A program made the translations under genes and the position numbers. From Planctomycetia bacterium (GTDB lineage: Bacteria > Planctomycetota > Phycisphaerae > UBA1845 > UTPLA1), in contig JABTTW010000001.1 in NCBI GenBank assembly GCA_015075745.1, forward strand, positions 2,728,001 to 2,792,000: a stretch of 64,000 bases of DNA, written 5' to 3'. The notes beneath the pieces are model-generated. The model was not told where the DNA came from, did not search any database, and saw only the letters and a list, made by a program, of their open reading frames with translations. This document shows, piece by piece, positions 53,473-62,649 of this stretch (position 1 is the first letter of the stretch; each line of letters starts with the position of its first letter).

Positions 53473-53610
53473 CCCGAAAAACAACCTGATCACCGCTTGG
53501 GGGTAAGGGGGCCCTGCGCGCCCCAACCTCCACCTTCATCCCTCCGCTCACGCACAAAGCCGAAAAACTCCGTCCATCACCATTCGAAGATCACTGATGA
53601 AATATGCGGG

Positions 53611-53732
53611 CTAGTCGTGGGTTCATCCGGCGGGATGCACGCTGTAGAGAACTATTCGCGGAGTCAGCGGGCCGGACTCTTATTCTTACTGCGGGGCCGA
53701 TTTGAGGGCCCAAACGGGCCGCGCGAGGCGAG
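53611..53732. other. Spacer between IS1380 copy 2 and the sugar-transport operon
   Basis: Holds the right CTAG duplication and the rest of the interrupted 40-bp repeat, then short sequence without a gene. No clear terminator for the permease gene is seen. Confidence 0.5.
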
Positions 53733-54587
53733 CTATCCCTTCACCGCTCCGAGCGAGAGGCCGCCGACGAATTGTTTTTGGGCGACGAAGAAGAGGACGA
53801 TGCAGGGGATCATCGTCACGATGCTCGCGGCCATGAGGTAGTGGGCCTCGCGGAAGTCGCCGTACTGGTTTTGGAACGAGTTGAGCGCGACGGCGAGCGT
53901 CATCTGGTCTTCGCTTTGCAGGTAGATCAGGGGCCCCAGGAAGTCGTTCCACGCGAAGATGAAGGTGAAGATCGCGGTGATGGCGATGACCGGCTTGCAG
54001 ATGGGCAGCATGATCTGCATCCAGATGCGCAGGTGGCCGCAGCCGTCGATGCGCGCGGCCTCGACCAGCGCCTCCGGCACCTGGGAGAAGAACTGGCGAA
54101 ACATGAAGACATAGAACGGCGTGCCGAAGAACATCGGCACGACGAGCGGCAGCAGCGTGTCGATCCACCCGAAGGAGCGGAAGAGGATGAACATGGGGAT
54201 CATGGTCACCTGCGCCGGGAGCATCATGGTGGCGATCATGATGATGAAGAGGGTCTCCCGCCCGCGAAAGCGCAGTCGGGCAAAGGCATACCCGACAAGG
54301 CTGCACGAGAGAATCTGCCCGACGACGCAAAGGGTGGTGACGACGGTGGTGTTGGCGAGGGCATCGAGAAAGCCGTGCCACGGCCGCGACCCCATGCGGC
54401 GAAGTGCCTCGGGATAGTTATGCCACTGAGGGTCGGAGGGCCACACGCGAAAGCCGGATGCCGCTTCGGTTGCTTGCGCCTCGGTGGACAGACTGGTGGT
54501 AAACATCCACCAGAAAGGAAAGATCATCAGGATGCTGCCGACGACGAGGATCGCCATGGCGAGGCGGTTTTTTGTTTTGGAGATCAT
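53733..54587 (-). CDS. ABC sugar transporter permease (MalG-like)
   Basis: A 284-residue permease with six membrane segments, first LAMAILVVGSILMIFPFWWM. The cytoplasmic EAA loop is EALVEAARIDGCGHLRIWMQ then IMLPICKPVIA (EAA near residue 173-177), which docks on the ATPase. It belongs to the CUT1 family for oligosaccharides. Its ATG overlaps the stop of the upstream fusion gene (ATGA 54584-54587). It is the last gene of the locus. No ATPase (MsmX/MalK type) is encoded in the window, so a shared ATPase from elsewhere is expected. Confidence 0.93.
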   Translation of the reverse strand: MISKTKNRLAMAILVVGSILMIFPFWWMFTTSLSTEAQATEAASGFRVWPSDPQWHNYPEALRRMGSRPWHGFLDALANTTVVTTLCVVGQILSCSLVGYAFARLRFRGRETLFIIMIATMMLPAQVTMIPMFILFRSFGWIDTLLPLVVPMFFGTPFYVFMFRQFFSQVPEALVEAARIDGCGHLRIWMQIMLPICKPVIAITAIFTFIFAWNDFLGPLIYLQSEDQMTLAVALNSFQNQYGDFREAHYLMAASIVTMIPCIVLFFVAQKQFVGGLSLGAVKG

Positions 54588-56956
54588 TTCAGCGCCTCGT
54601 AGTAGACGAACCGCTTTGACGTCTTCATCAGAATCAGCGTCAGGGCGAGGATGATGAGCAGGAGCAGCCAGGCCATCGCGGACGCGTAGCCCATGTCGTG
54701 GAAGTCGAAGGCCTGGTTGTAGAGGTAGACGACGTAGAAGCGCGTCGCGTCGCCGGGGCCGCCGGCGGTCATGACCCAGGCCTGGGTGAAGACCTGGAAG
54801 GATGCGATGACGGCCATGATGACGTTGAAGAGAATGACCGGGCTGAGCATCGGGAGGGTGACGGCGAAAAACTTTCGCCAGCCGACGGCGCCGTCGATCT
54901 CGGCGGCCTCGTACATGTCCTTGGGGATGCCCTTGAGGCCGGCGAGGTAGATCATCATGGTGCCGCCGATGGCCCAGAGATTGACGATGGCGAAGGCGGG
55001 AACGCCCCAGGTCTCGGCGTCTTTCTCGAACCAAGCGGGGGTGTGCCAGCCGGTTGGCAGCAGGGGATCGATGACGGTCTTGAGCAGGCCGTGTTCGTGG
55101 TTGAAGACCCACTTCCACATGACGGCCATGCCGACGCCGGCGAGGACGCTGGGTAGATACCAGACCGCGCGGTGGACGCCGATGGATTTGAATTCGTTGT
55201 TCATGAGCATGGCCGCGAACAGGGCGGCAAGCTGGCTGGTCGGCACGGCAAGCAGGGTGTACCAGAGGGTGATCTTCAGCGCCTTGTGGAAAGACGTGTC
55301 GAGCTGCCAGAGCGTGCGGAAATTGTCGAAGCCCAGGGCCCGGGCATGTTCGAGGGTGGACATGCCGCTCCACTTGGAGAAGGCCAGCAAAAGAGAGAGG
55401 ACGATCGGGAACGCGGTGAAGGCCATGAATCCGATCACCCACGGGCTGACCATGAGATTGCCGGCCAGTTCTTCGCTGAGGGCGAGGCCGCGCGGGCGAC
55501 GAATCCACCAGATCGCGGCGGCGGCGAGGACGATGATCAGTACAGGGATGGAGATCCAGAGGTAGATGCTGCGCCAGGGCATCGGTGGATACTCTCGGCG
55601 AAGCAGCTCGTCGTTCTTCTGCCACTCGGCTGACACTCGGGCAAGCTGGGGCGCGATGGGTTTGCCGAGCTTGTAGATGTCCTCCAATCGGACGCGAAGC
55701 TGGTGCAGATAGCGCGGCTCCGAAGGCCAGTCGATGGGCTCGGCATATTGTGCGGCGGCAAGGAAGGCCTGACAGTTCGCGGGCTTCTGCGCAGGGTCGC
55801 AGAAGGAAGGCGAGAAGGCGACGGACTTGAGCGTCGGAATGGCGAGGCCGCCGCTGCTCATCAGGGCCTGCCCGCGCGGGCTGTTGAGGTATTTGATGAA
55901 GCGCCAGGCCTCATCGCGGTGGGGGCTCGATTTGGCGATGGCCCAGCCGGTGGTGAAGATGCCGTTGCGCGGCGGCTTGCCTTTGGCGTGTGGCAGGGGG
56001 GCGAAGTCCCAATCGAACTTGGAGATGAGTCGATAGGTGGGGCACTTCCATCGGCCGAAGGGGCCGGCCATGCCGACGTTTCCGGCGAGAAAGGGTTCGA
56101 GCAATGTTTCGAGCTGGGTCTTGGCGGATACGAGGGTGCGCTTTTCCTCGTGGAACCAGACGCGGAGCTTTTCGAGGGTGGCGATGACCTCGGGGTCTTC
56201 GAACTTGTAGGTCTTCCAGTTGTCGTCGGTGAAGTCGTATCCGTGCGTCCAGAGAAAGATTCGGACCATCGACTCCCAGGTGACGAAATCGGCGCCGTAG
56301 CAATCGGGCAGCTTTGCGATCGCGCGGGCGCGCTCGATGAATTCCTCCCAGGTCCAGTCGTCGTTGGGGGGAAACGGCACGCCGGCGCGGCGGAACAGGT
56401 CCTTGTTGTAATAGAAGCCGACGCCGGTGAAGTCCTTGGCGAGGGCGATGAGCTTGCCGCTGCCGATCCGGTTGGTTTCCTTGTCGAAGCGGAAACAGCG
56501 AAGGACCGACGGGAAGTAGTCGTCTAGATCGACGGTGGGGACGCCGGTCGCCTTGTCCTGGGCGATGAGTTCGTCGAGATCGACGACGAGGTCTTTGACG
56601 GCGATGTCGGCGGCCTTTTCGTAACCGAGGTAGAAGACATCCGGCGGGTCACCGGCGGCGAACATGGTTTGCAGTTTGGTGTTGACCTGGGCCGCCTGGC
56701 CGAGATTGGTTCGCAGAATGCGTATGCCCTGGTTTTCCGGGAGGGAGGTGAAGTCGCGGCAGAGCTGCTGGACGATGGCGTCTTCGTTCTTCTCGCCCCA
56801 GTGCAGGACGGTCAACTGCACCTGACCGGCGCGGAGCTTTTCTTTTCGCAGCGAACGCGTCCCGACCCAGGTAAACGAGAAGATCAGCACGATGGCCGCC
56901 GCGACGGCGACGATCAGCCGCAGGGTGGAAGCGATTCCATGAACGAGCTTCTGCAT
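54584..56956 (-). CDS. Fusion of ABC solute-binding protein and permease (MalE-MalF type)
   Basis: A 790-residue protein joining two parts usually made separately. An N-terminal membrane anchor (LIVAVAAAIVLIFSFTWVG) leads to a family 1 solute-binding protein (about 45-450), with VLHWGEKNEDAIVQQL, AAGDPPDVFYLGYEKAADI and FTTGWAIAKSSPHRDEAWRF. A membrane helix near 467-492 (SIYLWISIPVLIIVLAAAAI) connects to a MalF-like permease (about 510-790), with EAAEIDGAVGWRKFFAVTLP near 682. The receptor is therefore tethered to the transporter. The gene lies 6 nt after the GH13 gene and overlaps the second permease. Likely ligand: alpha-glucan oligosaccharides, judged from the GH13 neighbour. Confidence 0.92.
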   Translation of the reverse strand: MQKLVHGIASTLRLIVAVAAAIVLIFSFTWVGTRSLRKEKLRAGQVQLTVLHWGEKNEDAIVQQLCRDFTSLPENQGIRILRTNLGQAAQVNTKLQTMFAAGDPPDVFYLGYEKAADIAVKDLVVDLDELIAQDKATGVPTVDLDDYFPSVLRCFRFDKETNRIGSGKLIALAKDFTGVGFYYNKDLFRRAGVPFPPNDDWTWEEFIERARAIAKLPDCYGADFVTWESMVRIFLWTHGYDFTDDNWKTYKFEDPEVIATLEKLRVWFHEEKRTLVSAKTQLETLLEPFLAGNVGMAGPFGRWKCPTYRLISKFDWDFAPLPHAKGKPPRNGIFTTGWAIAKSSPHRDEAWRFIKYLNSPRGQALMSSGGLAIPTLKSVAFSPSFCDPAQKPANCQAFLAAAQYAEPIDWPSEPRYLHQLRVRLEDIYKLGKPIAPQLARVSAEWQKNDELLRREYPPMPWRSIYLWISIPVLIIVLAAAAIWWIRRPRGLALSEELAGNLMVSPWVIGFMAFTAFPIVLSLLLAFSKWSGMSTLEHARALGFDNFRTLWQLDTSFHKALKITLWYTLLAVPTSQLAALFAAMLMNNEFKSIGVHRAVWYLPSVLAGVGMAVMWKWVFNHEHGLLKTVIDPLLPTGWHTPAWFEKDAETWGVPAFAIVNLWAIGGTMMIYLAGLKGIPKDMYEAAEIDGAVGWRKFFAVTLPMLSPVILFNVIMAVIASFQVFTQAWVMTAGGPGDATRFYVVYLYNQAFDFHDMGYASAMAWLLLLIILALTLILMKTSKRFVYYEALK

Positions 56957-56962
56957 GAGAAA

Positions 56963-59900
56963 TCAGCGGGGCGCGGGAGAATCATCGGCGTTTACCAGCA
57001 CCGCGGCAGTGTACGGCGAGAGCATCAGACCGCGAAGCCTGCCGCCCTCAACGCGAACGTGGGGATGGGCGGGCTTCTTCAGACGAATGAAGGGTCGCCC
57101 GACGGCTTTGTCATCGGGGGCGCCGATCAACTCGGCCTCTTTGGGATCGTCGAGGTGGGCGACGACTGCGCCGTCCGGCCAGGGCGACGAAATGTTGAGG
57201 CGGCGGCTTTGCTTGCTGTTATTGAACACGACGGCGACGGTCTGTCCGTCGAGCGAGCGGGCAAAGGCGAAGATGCCCTGATCGTCCTTGCACTCGAGCG
57301 TGTCGAAGGTGCCGAGCTGAAGAGCGGGGTAAGTGTTGCGAATGGCGATCAGGCGACGGTAGTGATCGAGCAGATCTTTTTCGATGATATCGTCGGGGCT
57401 CTGGTAAGGCATCAACTCGGGCCAGAGCATCGGCTTGCGGCAGGAGGGGTCGTCGGCGCCGAACATGCCGACTTCATCCCCATAGTAGACCATCGGCGCG
57501 CCGAGGTAGGTCATCTGCATCGTGACCAGGAGCTTCTGCCGCTGGTAGCACTCGGGGGTTGGCCTGGATTCGTTGTAGTTCGGGCCGTTGTCCTGGAGGC
57601 GATTGGCCTGATCGTATTCGAGGTCCGGGTTCATCAGCATCGACGCGAGGCGATCGGTGTCGTGGCTGTCGTAGAGGTTCTGCAGGACGTAGCTGACCTG
57701 CGGCAGATACCAGCCGAGAACCTCGCGGAGCTGGCGGTCGAACTCGCTGGGCTTGATGCGCTTCTCGTTGTTGACGAAGAATCGCTGACAGGCGCGGGCG
57801 TACGGATAATTCATCACGGCGTCGAAGGTCTGGCCGTCGAGCCAGACTTTCGATTCCTCCCAGAGCTCGGCGACGATATAGGCGTCGGGGTTGGCGGACT
57901 TCACCACTTTGCGCCAGTCGCGCCAGAAGTTGGCGTTGATGTCGCTGGCCACGTCGAGACGCCAGCCGTCGATGCCGTCGGATGGATCGCCGTCGCCGTT
58001 GGGGTCCATCCATCGTCGCGTGACGGCGAACAGGTGATCGCGGACGGGCTTGCAAAGGCCCAGGGCGTCATCGTGTTTGAGGCGCGGCAGGGCGCCATCG
58101 TCGCGGTCCCAGGCCTTGTAATGGAAGGGCTCCCAACTGGTGATGTCGAACCAGTCGGCGTACTGCGACTTCTTGCCGTTCTTGAGGACATCCTGAAATG
58201 CCCAGAACTCGCGGCCGACGTGGTTGAAGACGCCGTCGATGATGACCTTGAAACCCTGGCGATGAGCTTCCTGGAGGAAGTCGAGGAAGACCTTGTCACT
58301 TTGGGACCATTGCCACGTCTTCGGGTCGGTCGTTTCGCCCTTGAGGCGATCGAGGCTGCCGGCGACGCCGAACGCGTCGTCGACGTGGCGAAAGTCCGAG
58401 GCGTCGTACTTGTGCAGCGAAGCGGCGGAGAAGATCGGGTTGAAGTAGATGGCGGTGATGCCGAGGTCGCGGAGGTAGGGGAGTTTTTTCTGCGCGCCCT
58501 GCAAATCGCCGCCGTAGCGACGGTCGAAGATGTATTCGAAGAACGAGCCCTGCTCCTTGAAGCGCCCGGCGGCATCCTTCGCACTTGAGCCGTCGTAGGG
58601 CTTGTGCCAGTCGTGGGTCCAGGGGACGGTGCGCGGGGGATCGTTGGACGGCTCGCCGTTGCAGAAGCGCTCGGGGAAGATCTGATACCAGACGACGCGT
58701 TTGGCCCAGTCGGGCGTGTCGAAGGACATTCGCAGGTCCGCCTCAAAAGGTTCGACTTTAAGCGAGATGGCAGCATCCGGCTCGGCCGGCATCTTATAGC
58801 AATCCAGGGTGTCAAGCACCGATCTTGCGCCGCCGTCATGCAGATTAAAGACATACCTGATCCTCCGGCCGCCGACGGAGCACATCGCTTCCCAGAAATC
58901 AAAGCCGTCGCTGGAATGAGTGCGGCGCAGCGGGCTTCTGACTTTGCTCACCTCAAAAGCGATCTCAGCGGACTCAACGTCGTCGGCGAGCGTTCGCAAG
59001 CCGACGCGGATGAGGTTCTCGTCGATCACCTGGAGGTAGGTGCTGCTCGTGGGGTCGTGGTGGACGGCGGCGGAGGCGATTTGATCGGGCTTCGGCGCGC
59101 CGAACTGGGCTGCGTCGGGGCCGATGCGAAAGCCGCTGTTGAAGCCGCCGGATTCGTCGGGGGAGCGGAGGCGCTGGTCCGCCGCCGGGTCTTCCATCCA
59201 GATATGACCGTTGATCAGGAGCTTGTAGCGATAGCGTCCTTCGGGCAGCTCGATGATGCGCCCGAAGACGCGGTCGTCGGTCCAGAATTCGTAAAGCGGC
59301 GTCGCCCCCGGGGTCCAGTTGTTGAAATCGCCGACGACATCGATGCGCTCGACATAGACGTCCGACGGCAACGCGTCGGCGGACTTACGGTCGAAGTTGA
59401 TCGCGTGGAAGCCTTCATTTGTCAGAGCGGCCTGGTGCAGCGCGGGATCGTAGACGAGAAGCTGCGTGCCGGCTTTCGAATGGAGTTTTTTGGGGTTCTT
59501 TGCTCGCTTCGATTTGCCGGTCGCGGGAGTGAACGAGACCTTCAGGTTGCCTGGCTTATCGCTTAGGTAGATCGTGCCCCAGCGATTGCCGTGGAGTGGA
59601 AGCATCGGGGTGACGTCGCGATCTTGAGTGTCGGATTTCGGCGATAAATCCGCCGACCAGCCCTGGCCGAGGCGGACGATTTTTTTTGTTGTCGCCGATT
59701 GCTTACCGTCGCTGACTTTCAGCGAAACTTCGAAATTGCCGGAGCGCTCGACCGTGACGGCCTGCTGCAGGTGGTTCATGTTGCCCGGCTTGGACGGCTC
59801 CAGGAACGCGAGCCCATCTTGGGAAGTAACGTTCCACTCGCAGGATTTGATTTCTCGGCCGCGCGGGGCCTGGCTGAGTGTCGCATCGAGAACGACGCGG

Positions 59901-60349
59901 GCGGCGCCGACGTCTTCGCCGATGGCGCGGAAAAACGCGACCGGTTTTTTGGGCAGCGATTGTTCCATGCCCCAGGTTTTTTTGTCGACGTCCAGCCAGA
60001 TACGGTAGACCGCGGACTGCGGGATGGTGAGGCGAATATCGCTGCCGGGCTGTACGAGACGGTCATCGCCGGCGCTGCCGAGGTGACGATTCCACGATCC
60101 GTCGAAGACGAATTTGCAACTATAACTGCCGCACTCCCAGAATCGCGTCAGTTCAAGAGATTGGCCGCGGCGCTTGAGTGCAAAGTCGTTGTCACCGGTC
60201 GCCCAGTTGTTGAAGGTGCCGGCCAGTCGCACGACCTTGAAGTCCGGCGCATCGGCGGCGGCCGTCGTTGTCGCCGCGAGAAGGGCGACGAACAGGAACA
60301 GGCGGCTTGGAGAGCGGGCAAATGACATGGTGGGACGTGAGGTCGTCAT
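56963..60349 (-). CDS. Secreted multi-domain GH13 alpha-glucan hydrolase
   Basis: A protein of about 1128 residues. The signal peptide (ARSPSRLFLFVALLAATTTA) is followed by a first glycogen-binding-type module near residue 50 (FNNWATGDNDFALK), a linker with PKD-like features, and a second CBM48/CBM20-type module near 341 (VVGDFNNWTPGATPLYEFWT). The GH13 barrel starts near 540 (RVVWYQIFPERFCNGEP). The catalytic residues are D near 797 (DGWRLDVASD), E near 826 (VAELWEES) and D near 896 (SHDTDRLASM). This is the neopullulanase/maltogenic alpha-amylase layout. The start is 60349 or 60328, both before the signal peptide. It follows lacI by 77 bp, which hold an operator-like site. Confidence 0.93.
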   Translation of the reverse strand: MTTSRPTMSFARSPSRLFLFVALLAATTTAAADAPDFKVVRLAGTFNNWATGDNDFALKRRGQSLELTRFWECGSYSCKFVFDGSWNRHLGSAGDDRLVQPGSDIRLTIPQSAVYRIWLDVDKKTWGMEQSLPKKPVAFFRAIGEDVGAARVVLDATLSQAPRGREIKSCEWNVTSQDGLAFLEPSKPGNMNHLQQAVTVERSGNFEVSLKVSDGKQSATTKKIVRLGQGWSADLSPKSDTQDRDVTPMLPLHGNRWGTIYLSDKPGNLKVSFTPATGKSKRAKNPKKLHSKAGTQLLVYDPALHQAALTNEGFHAINFDRKSADALPSDVYVERIDVVGDFNNWTPGATPLYEFWTDDRVFGRIIELPEGRYRYKLLINGHIWMEDPAADQRLRSPDESGGFNSGFRIGPDAAQFGAPKPDQIASAAVHHDPTSSTYLQVIDENLIRVGLRTLADDVESAEIAFEVSKVRSPLRRTHSSDGFDFWEAMCSVGGRRIRYVFNLHDGGARSVLDTLDCYKMPAEPDAAISLKVEPFEADLRMSFDTPDWAKRVVWYQIFPERFCNGEPSNDPPRTVPWTHDWHKPYDGSSAKDAAGRFKEQGSFFEYIFDRRYGGDLQGAQKKLPYLRDLGITAIYFNPIFSAASLHKYDASDFRHVDDAFGVAGSLDRLKGETTDPKTWQWSQSDKVFLDFLQEAHRQGFKVIIDGVFNHVGREFWAFQDVLKNGKKSQYADWFDITSWEPFHYKAWDRDDGALPRLKHDDALGLCKPVRDHLFAVTRRWMDPNGDGDPSDGIDGWRLDVASDINANFWRDWRKVVKSANPDAYIVAELWEESKVWLDGQTFDAVMNYPYARACQRFFVNNEKRIKPSEFDRQLREVLGWYLPQVSYVLQNLYDSHDTDRLASMLMNPDLEYDQANRLQDNGPNYNESRPTPECYQRQKLLVTMQMTYLGAPMVYYGDEVGMFGADDPSCRKPMLWPELMPYQSPDDIIEKDLLDHYRRLIAIRNTYPALQLGTFDTLECKDDQGIFAFARSLDGQTVAVVFNNSKQSRRLNISSPWPDGAVVAHLDDPKEAELIGAPDDKAVGRPFIRLKKPAHPHVRVEGGRLRGLMLSPYTAAVLVNADDSPAPR

Positions 60350-60365
60350 GCGCATTACTGTATGC

Positions 60366-60377
60366 GAAAACGATTTA
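60366..60377 (-). promoter_or_regulatory. LacI-family operator-like site upstream of the GH13 gene
   Basis: GAAAACGATTTA fits the LacI/CcpA-type core GAAAnCGnTTTC in 11 of 12 positions. It lies 17 nt upstream of the GH13 start and just downstream of the lacI gene whose product is the obvious candidate. A -10-like TACAGT overlaps the space between it and the ATG. Confidence 0.5.
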
Positions 60378-60426
60378 CCGTGCATCCACACAGAGAGCGG
60401 AGGACGGCACTCGAACGAACGCAGTT

Positions 60427-61458
60427 TTACTTCCTGGGCGCCGCCGCGGATTTGCGAATGGTGATGGAGACGGGGTGCGTCTCCTCGACGGACAAGACAT
60501 GGCCCTCGAGCAGGGCCAGGAGGCGTTCGCAGGCGCGGCGGCCGATTTCGTAGATGGGGGTGTGGATGGTGGTCAGCGGGGGGTCGCAGAAGGCGGCCTG
60601 GTGGATGTCGTCGCAGCCGACGACGCTGACGTCGGCCGGAACGCGCAGGCCGATGTCCTTGAGGCCGCTGATGGCGCCGATGGCCATCTTGTCGTTTCCG
60701 GCGACGATGGCGGTGACGGCAGAGTCGCGCTCCATGAGTGCCACGGCAGCGGCAGCACCGCCTTCTTCGGTATAGAGCCCGTCCTGAACGCGATCGGTCG
60801 GAAGGCTGAGGCCCGCCTTTTTGATGGCGGCCTCCATGCCGGCGCGCAGATCGTGCGTCGTTTGCACCTCGGCGGCGCCGTGGATAAGGGCGAGGTTTTT
60901 ATGGCCCAGATCAAGCAGGTATTTGCAGGCCAGGCGGCCGGCCTCGTGATAGTCGCAGCGGACGAAGTTGAGCGGCTGGTCGGGGAGATAGTTATTGACG
61001 ACGATGACGGGCCGGGCCCGCTCGCGAAGGACGGACAGATAAGTGTCACGGTTGGTGACACCGAGGCAGAGGATGCCGTCGACGAAATGTCGATCGAAGA
61101 GCTCGACGTGCTGGTTGGAACCGAGGAAGACATCGTCAGCGACTTCGAGGAGGACTTTGTACCCGGCGGAGCGCGCGTGGTCGTGGATCGCGCTGATGAT
61201 TTCGCCGAAGTAAGCATCGGCAAAGGCATGGCGGATTTGCGGTACAAGAATCGCGATGAAGCCGGTTCGCTGGGATTGAAGTCCCTGGGCCAGGCGGCTG
61301 GGGCGGTATCCAAGCCGCTCGACGGTGGCCAGGACACGATCGCGGGTGGCCTCGCTGATCCGCCGGTCGCGCTTATTGAGGACAAGCGAGACCGTGGTGA
61401 GGCTGGATCCGCTTTCTCTCGCTACGTCCTTGATACTAACGGTCTTACGTTTCGCCAT
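60427..61458 (-). CDS. LacI-family transcriptional regulator
   Basis: A 343-residue repressor. The N-terminal helix-turn-helix is VSIKDVARESGSSLTTVSLV then LNKRDRRISEATRDRVLATV, with the hinge helix PSRLAQGLQSQRTG. The sugar-binding domain runs from GFIAILVPQIRHAF to the C-terminus, with VRCDYHEAGRLACKYLLDLG and DVSVVGCDDIHQA, as in GalR/LacI proteins. It lies upstream of and in the same direction as the GH13 and transport genes, so it is the likely local regulator of alpha-glucan use. The effector sugar is unknown. Divergent from a pseudopilin-like gene. Confidence 0.95.
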   Translation of the reverse strand: MAKRKTVSIKDVARESGSSLTTVSLVLNKRDRRISEATRDRVLATVERLGYRPSRLAQGLQSQRTGFIAILVPQIRHAFADAYFGEIISAIHDHARSAGYKVLLEVADDVFLGSNQHVELFDRHFVDGILCLGVTNRDTYLSVLRERARPVIVVNNYLPDQPLNFVRCDYHEAGRLACKYLLDLGHKNLALIHGAAEVQTTHDLRAGMEAAIKKAGLSLPTDRVQDGLYTEEGGAAAAVALMERDSAVTAIVAGNDKMAIGAISGLKDIGLRVPADVSVVGCDDIHQAAFCDPPLTTIHTPIYEIGRRACERLLALLEGHVLSVEETHPVSITIRKSAAAPRK

Positions 61459-61580
61459 GGCAGCTCGGATGGCGTGGTGGAGGCCGTTCGAGCCTCGAAC
61501 CAGCGCTTGGGACTATGATAGCAGGAATGGTTGAATATGCGCATGGGTCAGTAATGGGTCGAAAAGGGCGGGAAAGTGGC

Positions 61581-61608
61581 TTGAATTTCGCGTCTCGACC
61601 GATATACT
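61581..61608 (+). promoter_or_regulatory. Promoter of the divergent pseudopilin-like gene
   Basis: TTGAAT (61581-61586) and TATACT (61603-61608) at 16-nt spacing, both close to the sigma-70 consensus. The expected start point falls at about 61614-61616, inside the palindrome at 61614-61631. Confidence 0.6.
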
Positions 61609-61613
61609 TCTTG

Positions 61614-61631
61614 TAGTAAAAGGTTTTACTA
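61614..61631. promoter_or_regulatory. Palindromic operator at the predicted start point
   Basis: TAGTAAAA and TTTTACTA are perfect 8-bp arms around GG. The reverse complement of the GH13 operator region (CGGTAAATCGTTTTCGCA) shares GTAAA, C and TTTT in the same register. The site is 156 bp upstream of the lacI start and overlaps the expected +1 of the divergent gene, so it could control both. Confidence 0.55.
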
Positions 61632-61668
61632 ACAAGCAAACGAAACCTGCGAGCCGACAAGGTTATTC

Positions 61669-62649
61669 ATGGACTTGCTCGTCTGTCAGGCGAATCAGCG
61701 GCGGTGCCAACAGCGCGGCGACACACGTCGTCGTCGGTTGCCACGTTTGCATAAACAGACACAGACACGTCTTTGCCTTGCACCTCCCGCCCGACACGCC
61801 TCTGCTTTCACGCTCATCGAACTGCTCATCGTCATCGCCATCATCGCTCTCCTGATTTCGATACTACTTCCTGCACTGTCCCGTTCGAGAGAAATCGGTC
61901 GACGCACCGTGTGCGGATCGAACCTTCGCCAGACCGGCATGGCGATGTTGAACTATGCCCAGGACTTTGACAGTTGGCTTCCGGCCAAGGGCAGGGCGGG
62001 GACGGCTGTTAGGGACCTCGCAGGGCTCCAGCACGCCGGCTCGACATCGATGAGATATGGGCCGGGTCTCATTGGAATATTTCGCGACATCATGGAGCGC
62101 AAGCATACGCAGGAGTCAGGTGGGCCGGATGGAAACGCGGCGGGGCCTCAATATCTTCCAGATCCCAGGATTCTGCTCTGTCCCAGCGACACCAAGAACA
62201 ACTATCCGAATAATCCACGAGACAACTATGGAATACTGACCGGGGACAACATCTGGCCGACACGCGCGATCGAAAAGTTTGCGGACCTGCCGCGGTCTTC
62301 GTCTGAAGAGCGAGATTACAAAAAGTCGCACAGCAGTTACTTCTATGTCGCACTTTGGCGGAATGATGATCGCGGTGATTTCATCCTGATGGCCGATCAA
62401 TCGAACCGAAATGACACGGGCCCGTTATCGTGGCAGGGACTCGATGCCGAAGACAATCATGGAACACGGGGAATGCAGGTTCTGCTTCTCGATTCCCATG
62501 TCGAATGGACTCCATTACGCAGTGGAGAGTACACCGATGTTCAGTTTGCTTCCCGGCGATATTGGGGCCTGGTTAATAGTGCAAGGCCTCGCTATTCCGC
62601 ACCGGACCCGGGCATTACGCGAAGTTCCGAGGTTCAGACGATTGAATAG
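61669..62649 (+). CDS. Pseudopilin-like protein with long leader (H-x9-DG family type)
   Basis: A 326-residue protein. The hydrophobic helix is [20 protein letters not shown] then [11 protein letters not shown], with the prepilin glutamate at +5 and an Ala before the F. The leader is unusually long (about 46 residues, Arg- and Gln-rich) if the annotated ATG is used; a start closer to the helix would be more normal, but no ATG is available there. The globular part has [10 protein letters not shown] and [19 protein letters not shown], which is the conserved C-terminal signature (usual form D-G-H). It could be secreted or assembled by a pseudopilus system. Its promoter region holds a strong palindrome shared with the lacI locus. 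Confidence 0.8.
   Translation: MDLLVCQANQRRCQQRGDTRRRRLPRLHKQTQTRLCLAPPARHASAFTLIELLIVIAIIALLISILLPALSRSREIGRRTVCGSNLRQTGMAMLNYAQDFDSWLPAKGRAGTAVRDLAGLQHAGSTSMRYGPGLIGIFRDIMERKHTQESGGPDGNAAGPQYLPDPRILLCPSDTKNNYPNNPRDNYGILTGDNIWPTRAIEKFADLPRSSSEERDYKKSHSSYFYVALWRNDDRGDFILMADQSNRNDTGPLSWQGLDAEDNHGTRGMQVLLLDSHVEWTPLRSGEYTDVQFASRRYWGLVNSARPRYSAPDPGITRSSEVQTIE

Larger units (their letters stand above)
52020..53610 (+). mobile_element. IS1380-family element, copy 2 (intact)
   Basis: A 1591-bp element with terminal inverted repeats CCCGAATATTTCATCA / CCCGCATATTTCATCA (one mismatch) and a 4-bp CTAG target duplication (52016-52019, 53611-53614) proven by the restored 40-bp repeat unit. It carries a single uninterrupted transposase gene and should be capable of movement. 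Confidence 0.95.

Noticed and set aside
56669-58588. 639-codon open frame on the plus strand opposite the GH13 and binding-protein genes
   Set aside because: It is antisense to two genes with clear domains, has no recognisable domain itself and has the Val/Gly/Glu-rich composition typical of a high-GC shadow frame.
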